Source of the DNA: Moesziomyces globuligerus
Taxonomy: Eukaryota; Basidiomycota; Ustilaginomycetes; Ustilaginales; Ustilaginaceae
DNA: 64,000 nt
Direction: 5' to 3'
Assembly: GCA_030849465.1 (NCBI GenBank)
Contig: JARVLF010000006.1
Location: 186,001 to 250,000 of the forward strand
Shown here one piece after another: positions 48,319-58,608 of this stretch (positions are counted from its first letter, which is position 1; every line of letters begins with the position of its first letter). The notes below the pieces were generated by a model, which was not told the origin of the DNA, did not search any database, and saw only the letters and a list, made by a program, of their open reading frames with translations. The translations under genes and the position numbers were made by a program.

Positions 48319-49710
48319 GTGGCCCGCAAACCCTACACCGCTCGGCCAAAGCGTCGCCCTTCCCATCCGTACTCCTCCGTCAGCATGCTTTCGTCGCCGT
48401 TCACCGAGTCCTTCGCCGTCGAAGCGCAGGCCAATTCGTGGCAAGGGCCGGCATCGCCTGGACTCGGTTCGAAATTTGCCACCAGACCCGTAGCCTCTTC
48501 CATTCGCACCATCAAGAGGAAACCAGCTCCCAGGATCCCTTCAGAGCTCTTGACTGATTCCCGTCCAATCAGCAATGAACAGTCCGGTCTAATTGCATCG
48601 CCGAGAGTGCTGCAAGAAAAGTCTCTCAACGCTGCCAACCCGCCTGGTACGGACGCCGCCGCTTCTGCGCCATCGCAACAACATCCACAGAAACAGTATA
48701 TCCTCGACATCGATGCTCCGGCGGACAAGAACGTCGCCTCCACCTCAGCCGATGCTTCGGTGCAAGAGCTTCTGCGCTCCGCCAGCCTGGCTGCCAACTC
48801 CGCCGGTGCGCGCTCGCGCAAGGGTCCACTCCGATGGATGCAAGACAAGGACGAGCACACTCCAGCTGCTGGAGCACCGGCGCAGCCCCATCAACCCACG
48901 CTGAGTCGCAAGACCAGCATCTCGGCGCAACTCAAGCTCGGCCTGCGTCGTAACAAGCCCGAGCCCCAAGCGGCCGCGCTTGTCATTTCGGCGCCCACGG
49001 ACTTCGTCCACCTCAGTACGGGGAGCCGAGATACCAATGTCAACGGTTCGAATTCTTCGCTGCGACGTGCTTCGACCACGTCGGCGGCGTCGGGTCGATC
49101 TTCGTTCCGCTCCTCGGTCGCATCGATCAGCACTGCTTCGTCCATCAGCGATGCCACTCCCACCGCCACCGTGCACAACCTTGACGACAAGGCGCTGTAC
49201 GCCGTTGCGCAGAACAAGAACCCCCTCCGTCCGCTCAAGTCGATCCGAAGACCTTCGAAGCTCACGCTGCGAGAAGCGAGCTTGCCCGAAATCCCCGCGA
49301 TGACGAGTCCAAAGGATAAGCGCAAGGCGATCTACGCTGCGCCTGGATCCGTACCTGCCATCCTCGAACCCATCAACGACGATGCGAACCGGGCAAAGGC
49401 AGGTGCGATCGAGATGCCCAAGACTTCCCCCGCTGGAGCTAGCTTTGCTGCGGCGCTGGATAGGACGCTCGATAGGGCGCATCGACTCGAGGCAGAGAGT
49501 CCCGAACCCGAACTCAGCAGAAGCCCAAGCTCGGGCTACGATTCTTCAGCTTGCACCAGCAACCGATCCAGCCTTGCGTCGCTGCACCAGTTTAGCAGCT
49601 TCCTCGATTTCCCTGACCTCCCAAGATCGCGCGCCAACTCCAACGCCAGCTCGAAACGAGACGATCTATGGTCCGCCCTCACCCCCACATCCGCCCTCAC
49701 TAGCATCTAA
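48319..49710 (+). CDS. Serine/alanine-rich orphan protein, unknown function
   Basis: A 463-residue frame from the Met at 48319; a second Met at 48385 (MLSSPFTESF) would give 441 residues and is also plausible. I do not recognise a domain. The protein is rich in Ser, Ala, Pro and Thr, with basic patches such as GLRRNKPEPQA and PLKSIRRPSKLTLREASLPE that may be short conserved motifs or phosphorylation sites. A stretch RASTTSAASGRSSFRSSVAS is nearly pure Ser/Arg/Ala. No membrane segment or signal peptide is present. The long open frame with C/G-biased third positions and a good leader suggest a true gene of the disordered regulatory or cytoskeletal type. It is tandem with the next gene. Confidence 0.7.
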   Translation: MARKPYTARPKRRPSHPYSSVSMLSSPFTESFAVEAQANSWQGPASPGLGSKFATRPVASSIRTIKRKPAPRIPSELLTDSRPISNEQSGLIASPRVLQEKSLNAANPPGTDAAASAPSQQHPQKQYILDIDAPADKNVASTSADASVQELLRSASLAANSAGARSRKGPLRWMQDKDEHTPAAGAPAQPHQPTLSRKTSISAQLKLGLRRNKPEPQAAALVISAPTDFVHLSTGSRDTNVNGSNSSLRRASTTSAASGRSSFRSSVASISTASSISDATPTATVHNLDDKALYAVAQNKNPLRPLKSIRRPSKLTLREASLPEIPAMTSPKDKRKAIYAAPGSVPAILEPINDDANRAKAGAIEMPKTSPAGASFAAALDRTLDRAHRLEAESPEPELSRSPSSGYDSSACTSNRSSLASLHQFSSFLDFPDLPRSRANSNASSKRDDLWSALTPTSALTSI

Positions 49711-50195
49711 TCGCGTGCACGTACGACCGATTTAGCACATACCCCGGGTATCAATAAAATGCCTTCTCCCCCGCGCTGACCTTCTCGCTCCTCGCATGGG
49801 AGTGAGCACACAAGACGTGGTGAGGTGATTCGGTGAGACTCTATTACAGCGCCTGGAGTGCGGACGAGCTGACGCCGACCGCCCAAGGGTCGACATCCAA
49901 GGCCGTCGTGTTGGCTCCGCTGACCTGGAGAGAGCGGATAGTCGCTAGCTCCCATCGGCTGATCCAGTTCCCACTCCGGTATCGAGATCTTACGCGGGGC
50001 AACGGCTAAACGGACCCTGAATTCTTCAGGACTGCGGGGTCCAAACGGATTTAATGAAGACCCATGTGGAGGCTGAGGTTTGCAGAAGAGGGCGCCTGCA
50101 TTCGTTCTTCCTCTTCTCAGCCTCGCATCGCCGTTCCTTTCCCTCACCATACCATAGACTGGAAACCCGTCGGTTGCTGCTCGCGCTCAAACACC
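49711..50195. other. Intergenic region upstream of the PAF-AH/HAD gene
   Basis: About 485 bp between tandem plus-strand genes, with the 3' end of the orphan (an AATAAA-like word near 49753) and the promoter of the next gene. No gene was seen. Confidence 0.5.
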
Positions 50196-52676
50196 ATGTC
50201 ACTGCCTCCGCCCGCCTCGGGGGCTCGCTACGCCGTGTCCACCTTGACGCTCGAGATTCCGCTCCCCACGCCCATCACACAGGATTCGTCTTCGCCTTAC
50301 ACGTACCAGGATGACGGCATCACCAAGCCGCTCATCAGCGCGGATACCATCCTCCTCACCATCTACTACCCATCCGCTGACGCTGGCGATGGCAATCGGA
50401 AGCTCGACTGGCTCGAGGCACCAAAGATGCGCTCGATCGGCGGCCTACTCAAGTATGCGGGCATTCCCAAGTACCTCGCGCTTCCCATCCTTGTGCCGGC
50501 CTACAGCGTCGTCTCTCAAAAGCTTCCAGCATCCGTCGATGCGCCGCTGGCCTCTCCGGAAGGCTTCTCGGATTTTCCCGTAGCCGTCTTCAGCCACGGC
50601 ATGGGCGGCACACGTACCGCCTACTCGGCCTACTGCACATCGCTCGCAGGATCCGGCATCATCGTCGCTGCCATCGAGCATCGCGATGGTTCCGGAGCCT
50701 CAACTACAATCCATCATCCGGCTGGCAAGGGCGAGAAGCCCTCCGCACCATCGGGACTCTTTAGGTGGCTCACCGGAGGATCCAACGCAAACGTCGAGAA
50801 CAAGCTGTACGTGCGTCCCATAGAGGTGGATGGCAAGCCAGAGCCTATGGATGTGCGTCGCGCTCAAGTCGAAATGCGCCGCCGTGAAGCCGTTGCTGCC
50901 TTCGACGTGCTTTCTGATATCCAGGCCGGAAAGGCTGCTTCGCTCATCGACGACTGCACGCGATCGCAGAAGGAGGATGCCAAGACGCGTGAGACGCGCT
51001 TCAAGGTCCTCGGCGCTTTCGCAGGCAAGCTCCGCATGGACGATGCCTGGCTGATTGGACACAGCTTTGGCGGCGCGACAGCCATCCAGACGCTGCGCCA
51101 GTCCGACTGTCCCTTCGCGCAGGCGCTTGTCCTGGACCCGTGGGTCGAGCCTGTTCCCATCGATGGAGATGGCGTCGTGCCCGTGAGCAAGCCGCTGTAC
51201 ACCATCAACAGCGAAGACTTCACGAGGTGGAAGTCGCACATGGACGACGTGACCAGCATCGCACGCGCGTCCAGGGCGAGCACGGGAGGCAAAGGATGGC
51301 TGCTCACGCTGGGCGCCGAAGGCAGCGAAAAGACGGACGGCGCCGCGGCTGCTGCGGTCGGCCCGCCTCCTAGACTCGTCATCGTCCACGACATGTTTGG
51401 CACGCTCTTCGGTCTCGGTGCATGCATCGAAGCGCTTGTCTCTCTCTTCCCTGAGCAGCTGCAAGCCTCGGACACGCTGCCGCCGATCGTACCGGAGCTC
51501 ATCATCATGGACTGGTTCCATGCGACGCAGCGCGACTTTACCTACTCGAGCGTCTGCGGCCAGTACAGGCCGATCGGCGAGATCTTCAAGGGCACGCTGC
51601 CACGCGTGCTGCTGCAGGCGGGCGTCCTACCCAAGAAGGATGCCGGCCATCCGGCACTAGCCAAGGCTGGATCGTATGCCGATGGCGGTGCCGCCGAGCA
51701 GGCGCTCGAGAGTCCGTTTGACCCGATCGTGGTCGAAACGATGATGGGTGCGCTGAAGAAGTTGCAGCCGCGTCCGGGCATGGTGGAGGCACTGACGCGC
51801 ATCTACCGCGACCGCGACGGCAAGGGCCGGCTGCCTACATCGGTCAGCAAGGTCGACGTGTGGGCGGCAACAAACGGATCGCTGGAGCTTGGACGAGGCT
51901 CATTCCTGCGTGCATTGGGAGATCGTGACGGCGCCGACCTCGACAGCGAAGCAGCCACGTCTGGCTGCAGTGCCGAGCACAACAGCATCGGTGCGGGTAT
52001 CGGCCTGTTCAGCTGCGACGAGATCGGGGTGGCCAAGCCGGATCCCAAGGTGTATGCTGAAGTGCTGCGGCGCATCAAGGCAGAGCCTCTCGACGCAAAT
52101 GCCGCCAAGAAGGAGTACCAGGGAGTCTGGTTCGTCGCCTCGCATACTTGGGACACCTTTGCGGCCAAGCAGGCCGGCTTCCGCACGGCGTGGGTCACGT
52201 ACGAGGAGTTTTACTCGTGCCCCTCCGTCTACGGCACGCCCGACGTCGTCGGCAGAGACCTCGAGGAGGTGGCTGAAAAAATCCTCGCCTTCGAACGCAA
52301 CCTTGCCGGTCAGAACGGCACCTCGCATGCCAAGGGCTGGACGTACCACAAGGAGCAGCAGAACCAGGATGTCGTGGTGGGGAGCCAGCACACGTCGTTC
52401 TCCGACTTCCCCTTCCTCCTCCCCTCGATGTCCAAGTTCATCGGCAGCGTCACGGTGCAGTCGATCCTGGAGGTCAACAGCCAGATTACGCAGCGCATGG
52501 TGCTGCAGCGCAAGAGAGAGGAGAGCGAAGGCGTGTTTGAAGGCCTCAAGGCCAAGGAAGACGCTGGCGAGTGGCGGGTCTGGAAGGAGGGCAAAGCAAG
52601 GCCTGGCGAATTGCCCGCTTCGTCCATCGGCGGCGACAAGAACCGTCAAGGAAGGCTCATTGTACACGCTCTCTGA
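50196..52676 (+). CDS. PAF-acetylhydrolase-like hydrolase with an inserted haloacid dehalogenase domain
   Basis: An 826-residue protein in one uninterrupted frame; the Met at 50196 (CACCATGTC) is chosen. The outer domain is PAF-AH-like (phospholipase A2 group VII): FPVAVFSHGMGGTRTAYSAY, EHRDGSGAS, the nucleophile Ser290 in GHSFGGATA, Asp314 in LVLDPW, and, far downstream, His732 in GSQHTSFSDFPFLLP. Between the strand GKGWLLTL (~366-372) and that His lies a full type II haloacid dehalogenase-like domain (~393-700): nucleophile Asp399 in VHDMFGTLFGL, WAATNGS, EIGVAKPDPKVY with the Lys, and VASHTWDTFAAKQAGFRTAWV. A flexible EKTDGAAAAAVGPPP linker enters it. So one domain is nested in another rather than fused end to end. 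The hydrolase would cut short or oxidised acyl chains from phospholipids; the HAD substrate is unknown. No signal peptide is seen. Confidence 0.85.
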   Translation: MSLPPPASGARYAVSTLTLEIPLPTPITQDSSSPYTYQDDGITKPLISADTILLTIYYPSADAGDGNRKLDWLEAPKMRSIGGLLKYAGIPKYLALPILVPAYSVVSQKLPASVDAPLASPEGFSDFPVAVFSHGMGGTRTAYSAYCTSLAGSGIIVAAIEHRDGSGASTTIHHPAGKGEKPSAPSGLFRWLTGGSNANVENKLYVRPIEVDGKPEPMDVRRAQVEMRRREAVAAFDVLSDIQAGKAASLIDDCTRSQKEDAKTRETRFKVLGAFAGKLRMDDAWLIGHSFGGATAIQTLRQSDCPFAQALVLDPWVEPVPIDGDGVVPVSKPLYTINSEDFTRWKSHMDDVTSIARASRASTGGKGWLLTLGAEGSEKTDGAAAAAVGPPPRLVIVHDMFGTLFGLGACIEALVSLFPEQLQASDTLPPIVPELIIMDWFHATQRDFTYSSVCGQYRPIGEIFKGTLPRVLLQAGVLPKKDAGHPALAKAGSYADGGAAEQALESPFDPIVVETMMGALKKLQPRPGMVEALTRIYRDRDGKGRLPTSVSKVDVWAATNGSLELGRGSFLRALGDRDGADLDSEAATSGCSAEHNSIGAGIGLFSCDEIGVAKPDPKVYAEVLRRIKAEPLDANAAKKEYQGVWFVASHTWDTFAAKQAGFRTAWVTYEEFYSCPSVYGTPDVVGRDLEEVAEKILAFERNLAGQNGTSHAKGWTYHKEQQNQDVVVGSQHTSFSDFPFLLPSMSKFIGSVTVQSILEVNSQITQRMVLQRKREESEGVFEGLKAKEDAGEWRVWKEGKARPGELPASSIGGDKNRQGRLIVHAL

Positions 52677-53269
52677 GGCGGAATCAGCTCTATTTAGTGC
52701 AATCACTTAGAACGATACACAATCGATGGGATGCGCTCCCGAGTATCACAGCGTGATGTGAGGTTTGCCTCGGAAGGATGTTGTGGGAGGCGATGTGATC
52801 GGGATCGGATCGGGTGTTTGGAAGAAAGGCGCGGGCGAGTTCCCGGTGCTGAACCCTGGCTTTCCCACTAGCCAAGCGGCCGAGGAGAAGGCCGAGAGAA
52901 GGACGCGCCTCGGCCCTCATGTGGGAGACAAGTCCAACGCAGCTTCGACGCCTGTCAGACCGTAAAATCGCGTTGGCTCGGCGGTGCAACAGAGCTGCTC
53001 GGACTTGGCCGAAGCCGACCAAGCCAGCGCAGTGGAGCTCTCTCCGCTTCGGCCCATTTCCCGGTGAGCTGTGGTGAGCTGTGCGAGGTACTGTAGATAG
53101 AGCAAAGGGCGGGGCCCAACACTCGACTCACTCGGCCCGTCGGTCAAGCTGCCAGACGAGCTTCGATGGTTCAAAAGCGATCCTCCGCTCGTGTCCTCCT
53201 CGACTTGCTCTCCTCCAACACCGCTTGCTCTTCTTCCCATTGCATCCTATCCTGCCTCGTATCAAAAGC
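52677..53269. other. Intergenic region upstream of allantoicase fusion gene
   Basis: About 590 bp between tandem plus-strand genes. No gene-like content was seen; the last 100 bp are pyrimidine-rich. Confidence 0.5.
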
Positions 53270-55226
53270 ATGACGGCCATCCCGCTCGACCAGTTCGACG
53301 CCGTGCTCGGCTCGACCTCGACCGAGATCTCCTCGGTCGCCCTCGGTGGACGCATCCTGAGCACCTCGGACGAATGGTTCGCCCCGGCCTCGTCTCTGCT
53401 CAAGGTCGGTCCCGCACCGTCGCTCAAGGGCCAATTCGGTCCCAAGGGCGCCCTCTTCGATGGCTGGGAGACGCGTCGTCACAACCCCACCTACGATTGG
53501 GTCATCCTCCGCCTCGGCCCGCACGCCGGCGGTCGTCTGATCGGCTTCGACGTCGACACGGCCAACTTCAACGGCAACGAGGCGCCCGAGATTGCGATCT
53601 ACGCGCTCGCCCTCACGCCCCAAGAGGAGGCCAGCGCGGGCAATGCGCTCGCCGAGAACGACGCGCGCTGGGAGGAGCTCGTCCCCGTCTCGCCCTGCGG
53701 ACCCTCGCAGCGACATCTGTACAAGCTCGACGCGGACAAGCAGGCCAAAGTCTACACGCACGTCAAGCTGCACATGATCCCCGACGGCGGCATCGCCAGG
53801 TTCAGGGTGTACGGCGTCATCCCCCCACCACCCGTCGGCAGCGGCGAGGGCGAGCAGATCGATGCGCAGAACAGCGCGCTCAACGTGCTCGATCTCGCCC
53901 ACTGCCTCAACGGCGGCCGTGTCGTGTTTACCGATGACCAGCACTTTGGCGCCGGAAGCAACATCATCCTCCCCGGCAGAGGTAAGGATATGGGAGACGG
54001 CTGGGAGACTCGCCGCTCCCGTGCCAAGGGCCACTTCAACTGGGCCATCGTCAGACTGTAAGTCTCGTCATCCGACACTGCTCGTCTGTGTACCGGACGA
54101 ACGCTGATCGGAGCTTTTGTTTTCGCTTGTGAATAGAGGAGAGCCAGGGTTCCTGTCGTACGCCGAGGTGGACACGGCGCACTTCCTGGGCAACTTCCCC
54201 GCCGCGACCGAGCTGCTCGGCACCGTCCACGAGGGCGACTCGATCCCCAGTGCCGATGCCAACTGGGTCACCTTGCTCCCGCGCACCAAGCTCGGCCCTG
54301 GTCGTCGTCACTTTTTCCCGCTCGTCGACGGCGCCTCGGCGTTTACGCACGTCATGGTCAAGATGCACCCGGACGGCGGTATCAAGCGTCTGCGCGTTCA
54401 CGGCCGTCGCGCCGCGCCCGTCGTTGCCGCACAGATCAGCGCCGCTTCGTTGCCCGCCGTGCCTGTGCCGCAGGACATCCAGGACCCGTTGCCTTCGGCC
54501 ACTTCGGACCCCTTCGCTCCCGTAAGTGCCGCCACCTCCCTCGCCCCCTCCTCCTCCTCCCCCTCCACGGCTGCGGGTGTCGTCGTGCATGGGCAGTTCA
54601 TCGCCGCTGTGCCGCTCACGACCGAGGCGTTCAAGCCGTACGGTGCCGTCATCGACGGTCCCTCGGCGACCAACCCGGACGAGACCAAGGCGTTCAAGAT
54701 CGTCAACCAGGGCACGGCTAAGAAGTACCTCGACCTCACCGAGATCCTCAACAACTATCCCGCCGAGGCAGGCGCGCGCACGAACGTGCACGTCTACCGC
54801 TGCGATCCGGCGGCCTCGCTGCCGTTCGAGGTCAGGCTCCTCGAGCGACACCGCTTCACCACCCAGGCCTTCATCCCCATGGTCCCCACAAACGGTGCCC
54901 AGCAGGGCTTCCTCGTCGTCGTAGCACTCAACGGACAAGGTACCCATCGTCGTCCTCCCCGACCCCCTCCCCCTTCCCGTCTGATTCGTCGATAACGAGT
55001 GCTTGACTGACCACCTCGCTTTGTTCTGATGATGTGTACAGATGACCGCCCAGAGTTAAAGTCGCTCGGCGTCTTCCTCGCCTCGACCGAGCAGGCGATT
55101 CAGTACCACCCGGGCATCTGGCACCACCCCATGATCGCCCTCGGCCAGCAGGCCACCGACTTTGCCTGCATCGTCAATGAATCCGCCTCCCACCCACAGC
55201 TCGACTGCGACGAGGTCGAGGTCTGA
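53270..55226 (+). CDS. DAL2-DAL3: Allantoicase / ureidoglycolate lyase fusion, three exons
   Basis: Proposed model: exon 1 53270-54057, intron 54058-54136 (79 nt, GTAAGT...ATAG), exon 2 54137-54939, intron 54940-55041 (102 nt, GTACCC...ACAG), exon 3 55042-55226, giving 591 residues. Residues ~1-390 hold the two repeats of allantoicase: FDGWETRRHNPTYDWVILRL in the first, DGWETRRSRAKGHFNWAIVR at the start of the second. A linker rich in Ser/Pro/Ala (~385-412) leads to ureidoglycolate lyase (~415-591): LTTEAFKPYGAVIDGP, FEVRLLERHRFTTQAFIPM and YHPGIWHHPMIAL. The two successive steps of allantoate breakdown to urea and glyoxylate are thus on one chain. Similar fusions are known in basidiomycetes such as Cryptococcus. 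Expression is probably nitrogen-controlled, which is inference. Confidence 0.93.
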
Positions 55227-55289
55227 GTCCCATCGCACCCGTGCGCAATGCAATCTCCTTCTTGTTGCAGACAAATGCTTGTGATCAGG

Positions 55290-56030
55290 TTACAGGGTGA
55301 TCCGTAAAGTTGGACCGGATGCGCTCGCGTCGCGCTCGGGCGCATACAGCGGATGGTTGGACGCCAGTCGCGTGGTCACATCAAAGCTCTGGCGTGAGGA
55401 GCCAGTTTCGGGCGATCGACGAACGTAGACATCGTGTCGTCTGGACGTGCTCGCGATCTTGGTCCACGCTCCGTTCGCTTGCGAGATCTTGTTCGTTTCC
55501 AGCGGTACTGCGGTGGGATCGACCGGCTCGTCGAAGGTGAACTTGACCGGATCCTGGGTGAGCGCCATGGCGATGCAGGCTATGCAGACCGTCACATTCA
55601 TCGCTGCCGCCCACCATCCGAGCGCGGCTGTGAGCGCCAGCAGCATCGAGTCTGCGTCGACCAGGCGAGCATGTACGAGGGGAAGGTGGGCTAGCGCCGA
55701 GGTGACGAGCACCAGCCCAAAGATCGTCGACATGCCCGAGGCGGTGAGGATGACCGCACGCGCCGTAGCGGCCGTGTAGTCGACGTGCGTTCGGGCAACA
55801 CGCAGCGAACAAGCTCGTTGCAGCGTCATGTGGCGTGTCTGCAAGAGAAGGAAAGTACCGGCGCTGAAGAGCGAGACGACGCCGGTCCGGACCACAGTAT
55901 AGGGCGCATAGTCGGCTGGATGGAGAGTGCAGATGCTCGCCACGCCCACCTGCAAAGCTACGAGCACCAGCGCATGAGCGAGATACGACGCATCATCAGG
56001 GACAATCGTGATCCTTCGAGACACTGCCAT
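55290..56030 (-). CDS. Four-helix membrane protein, unknown function
   Basis: A 246-residue frame, first Met at 56030. Four hydrophobic segments are visible at about 15-35 (YLAHALVLVALQVGVASICT), 47-64 (VRTGVVSLFSAGTFLLL), 88-114 (ARAVILTASGMSTIFGLVLV) and 128-157 (LLALTAALGWWAAAMNVTVC). A hydrophilic C-terminal tail of ~85 residues follows, with basic/Ser-rich patches (TSRRHDVYVRRSPETGSSRQ). I do not recognise a family, and the arrangement is common in fungal orphans. It ends 64 bp from the allantoicase fusion, tail to tail. The gene appears real because hydrophobic segments and the tail stay in one frame. Confidence 0.65.
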   Translation of the reverse strand: MAVSRRITIVPDDASYLAHALVLVALQVGVASICTLHPADYAPYTVVRTGVVSLFSAGTFLLLQTRHMTLQRACSLRVARTHVDYTAATARAVILTASGMSTIFGLVLVTSALAHLPLVHARLVDADSMLLALTAALGWWAAAMNVTVCIACIAMALTQDPVKFTFDEPVDPTAVPLETNKISQANGAWTKIASTSRRHDVYVRRSPETGSSRQSFDVTTRLASNHPLYAPERDASASGPTLRITL

Positions 56031-56386
56031 CGTATGACGCCGCTAGAAGCGAAGCTGCACCGGATCAAGAGAGTGATAGTGGTGATGGTCCAACCAAGAA
56101 GAGGCGAGTCCGTGCGGGGACCTCCACTCAAACACACATCTCACAGTCGCTCCTGCGTGTTGGCTGCAAAAAATGAAAAAAAAGGCAGCCATTAAAGGAG
56201 GTAGCCGAATCGAAGCCCAAAACCAACCATCTCTGATGCTCAAAGCTCTGCGGTTGACCACGCTCAGACGCTCATCCACCGCTGACAAGGAATAATGATA
56301 CATTCGCAAGACCCCGCAGCCTACCCTGGACCAACATGCGCAGCCTGTTCGAATCGAAGGGCACCCTCTGCTGCCCAAGCGACCGC
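56031..56386. other. Intergenic region between membrane orphan and Zn2Cys6 regulator
   Basis: About 360 bp with an A-run near 56168-56182. It contains the promoter of the membrane orphan and the 3' end of the regulator gene. No gene was seen. Confidence 0.5.
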
Positions 56387-58608
56387 TCATGAGAGGATGG
56401 GCAGAAACTACAAGATGGACGCAAGCATCAACGTCAGTACTGCAGCGCTTGTGATGTCGTGCACTTTTCTCGAGGCGCAACACTTACGTTTCCAACGACC
56501 AGACTCGGGAGGTCGAAGATGTCGCGCTTGATGGTGAAGCTCCAAGCGCAGGGGACCAACTTGCCGTCGGGCTTGACGAGCGTGCAAGTGGTCATGACGC
56601 TCTGGGTGGTGTTCTCAAAGGCATGCAGGGCGAACTTCTCCCAGTAGTCGAGGGTAGAGTTCTTGTCCATGAACTCGTAGATCCTCCTGCCCATCAGCTG
56701 ATCCTTGCTCCACTGGGTGAGCATGCAGAACTCTGCGCCGACGACGCAGATCTCGCACGTCCTGCGCCACACGACCGTCGGCGTGCCACTGAACGAGATG
56801 AGCTTTTCGAACTCGAGCATGGTGCGCTGGAAGGAGCGTTCGACAAAACTCTCGTCCTCCTCGGTCAGCGGCATCTGGAGCGCGATCAGCGACGGCCGGA
56901 AGATCGCCAGCGCTCGCACGATGCGCAGCACATCCTGCTTCTCGAACTTGGAGGTGACGTACTTGATGAGAAAGTGGTAGCCCTCCGGATACGGGAACGG
57001 CGCCGTGTTGTCGCGGTACGTCTTGGCGATGCGTGCGCGCCAGATCGTATCCTGCTGCTGGCGCGCCACGCGCCGCGAGGCGATCGCCTTGTTGATGTCC
57101 GCCACCGGCTCGTTCGACGTCGATCGTTGCGACGACGATCCCAAATCCACCTGGTTTGCGCCTGCCTCGCTCGACGCCTGCTGATCGTTGGCACTGAGCC
57201 CGGGCGGCTCATCCAGCAGCATCGGCTTGGGACTCGGCACTTCGAGCGCATTGAAGCCATCGCCGCTGACCTCCTGCAGGCCCGTGGTCGGCTGCTGACC
57301 CTGTGAATAACCACCCATACCGGCGGTATCGCTGTACGTGGCTGCTGCCGTGTCCATGCCGCCCGCGCCGAGCAGCTGGCCCGACTCGCCAGCGACGGTG
57401 TTGAGGATGGCATCCAGCCCGCCGCTGGCGATGTTCCATCCATCCATCACGCCCACGGCGGGCGAGGTCTGCAGGTCCGGACTCGCGCCCGACGGCCCGA
57501 GCAGCTGCAGATCCGTGCCGTTGAGCATGGATGAGAGGATCGAGTATTCGAGGCTCGTCGCTTCGCTGCCGAAGTTGTGCGTCGACGGATCAAAGTTGAG
57601 ATCCAGTGGCAGGCCATGGTTGTTGCCCGAAGAAGGCACGTCTCCGCCAGTCGACGAGTCGATCGTGTTGCTGGACAGATAGTCGTGCTGATGCGGCGAC
57701 GGGCCGTGTCCCGACGAGCTCGGCGTTGGTACGCTGCCACCGGTCACCTGATCGAGAATGCTGCTGACCGCCGAGGCCTTGTCGGCCGCCTGACCCGGCG
57801 ACTGCTGGGCCGGCTCTTGTTTGAGCGTTTGATTCTGTCGCGAGGCGGGCGACTGCTTCTGCTGTTTCTGCAGCTGCGCAGCCTGCTTGGCGGCCTTCTT
57901 GGCCTCCTTCTGTCGCTTGAGCTCCTCGAGCTCGTCGTCGTCCAGCAGATACTTTGCCTTCTTGCGGTGGCCGTCCATGCACGACTCGGCGAGCCCCTTT
58001 TTGACGCAGCGCTGGCACGGCCTCGAGTCGTCGCACGTCAGATGCGCCTTCTGGCAGTGGAGACACGCGCGATTTGCCTTCTTGCGCTTGCTTGCGGCGG
58101 ACTCCTTTGCCGGCGTACCGGCGCCTGCGGTTCCGGCGGATTCGGCCCTGCTGGTGGCGGGCGAGGCGGTCTTGCTATGCGCATTGGCGGGCGATGCGCT
58201 GGTCTGCTGCTTGGTCGAGAGGTCGAGCTCCTTCTTGAGCGGCGAGCCGGATGGCGAGCGCCCAGCTGTGGATGCTGTCGACTTGTTGGGCGGCGACGCC
58301 GAGTTCGAGTAGAGACTCTGGTTCAGCATGGACGAGGCGGAGCGCTGGTTGCCGGAAGAGGAAGCGGCGGCTCCCGAAGTAGAGGCGTACGACGCCTGCG
58401 GCGGCGGTCGGTAGCTCGGCGTGCTGGAGCTTGCCGGAGGACTGGAAGCCAGCGCAGCGAGTGTAGAAGCGGCAGCATGCGAGGCCGGACTCTGCTGACG
58501 CTGCGAGTTGGTCGTGGACGGGTGTGGTGGGAGAGTGTAGTTGGGCGTGGAGGAAGAGCCGGAGGACGGGGGGCGCGCAGGCGGCTTGCTGCCGTTTGCA
58601 CTCGACAT
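56387..58608 (-). CDS. ERT1: Zn2Cys6 transcription factor, ERT1/AcuK type, two exons
   Basis: Proposed model: exon 1 58608-56488, intron 56487-56408 (80 nt, GTAAGT...GTAG), exon 2 56407-56387, giving 713 residues. The tiny last exon changes the end to VVGNFLPILS, the expected family terminus. The zinc cluster starts at Cys182: ACLHCQKAHLTCDDSRPCQR, then CVKKGLAESC; the CxHCQxAHLTC form is specific to the AcuK/AcuM/Ert1/Rds2 group that controls gluconeogenesis and growth on non-sugar carbon. A basic segment (GHRKKAKYLLDDDELEELKR) follows. Near the C-terminus a PAS-like region is present (ISFSGTPTVVWRRTCEICVV, then FTIKRDIFDLPSLVVGN). The N-terminus is Ser/Pro/Gln-rich. The Met at 58608 is chosen; the open extension upstream to 59130 lacks conservation. 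Confidence 0.9.

Noticed and set aside
56320..56365. A GTTCGAATC word resembling a tRNA T-loop
   Set aside because: The flanks do not form T-arm or acceptor stems and no anticodon arm is present at the right spacing. It lies just beside the small last exon of the regulator gene.
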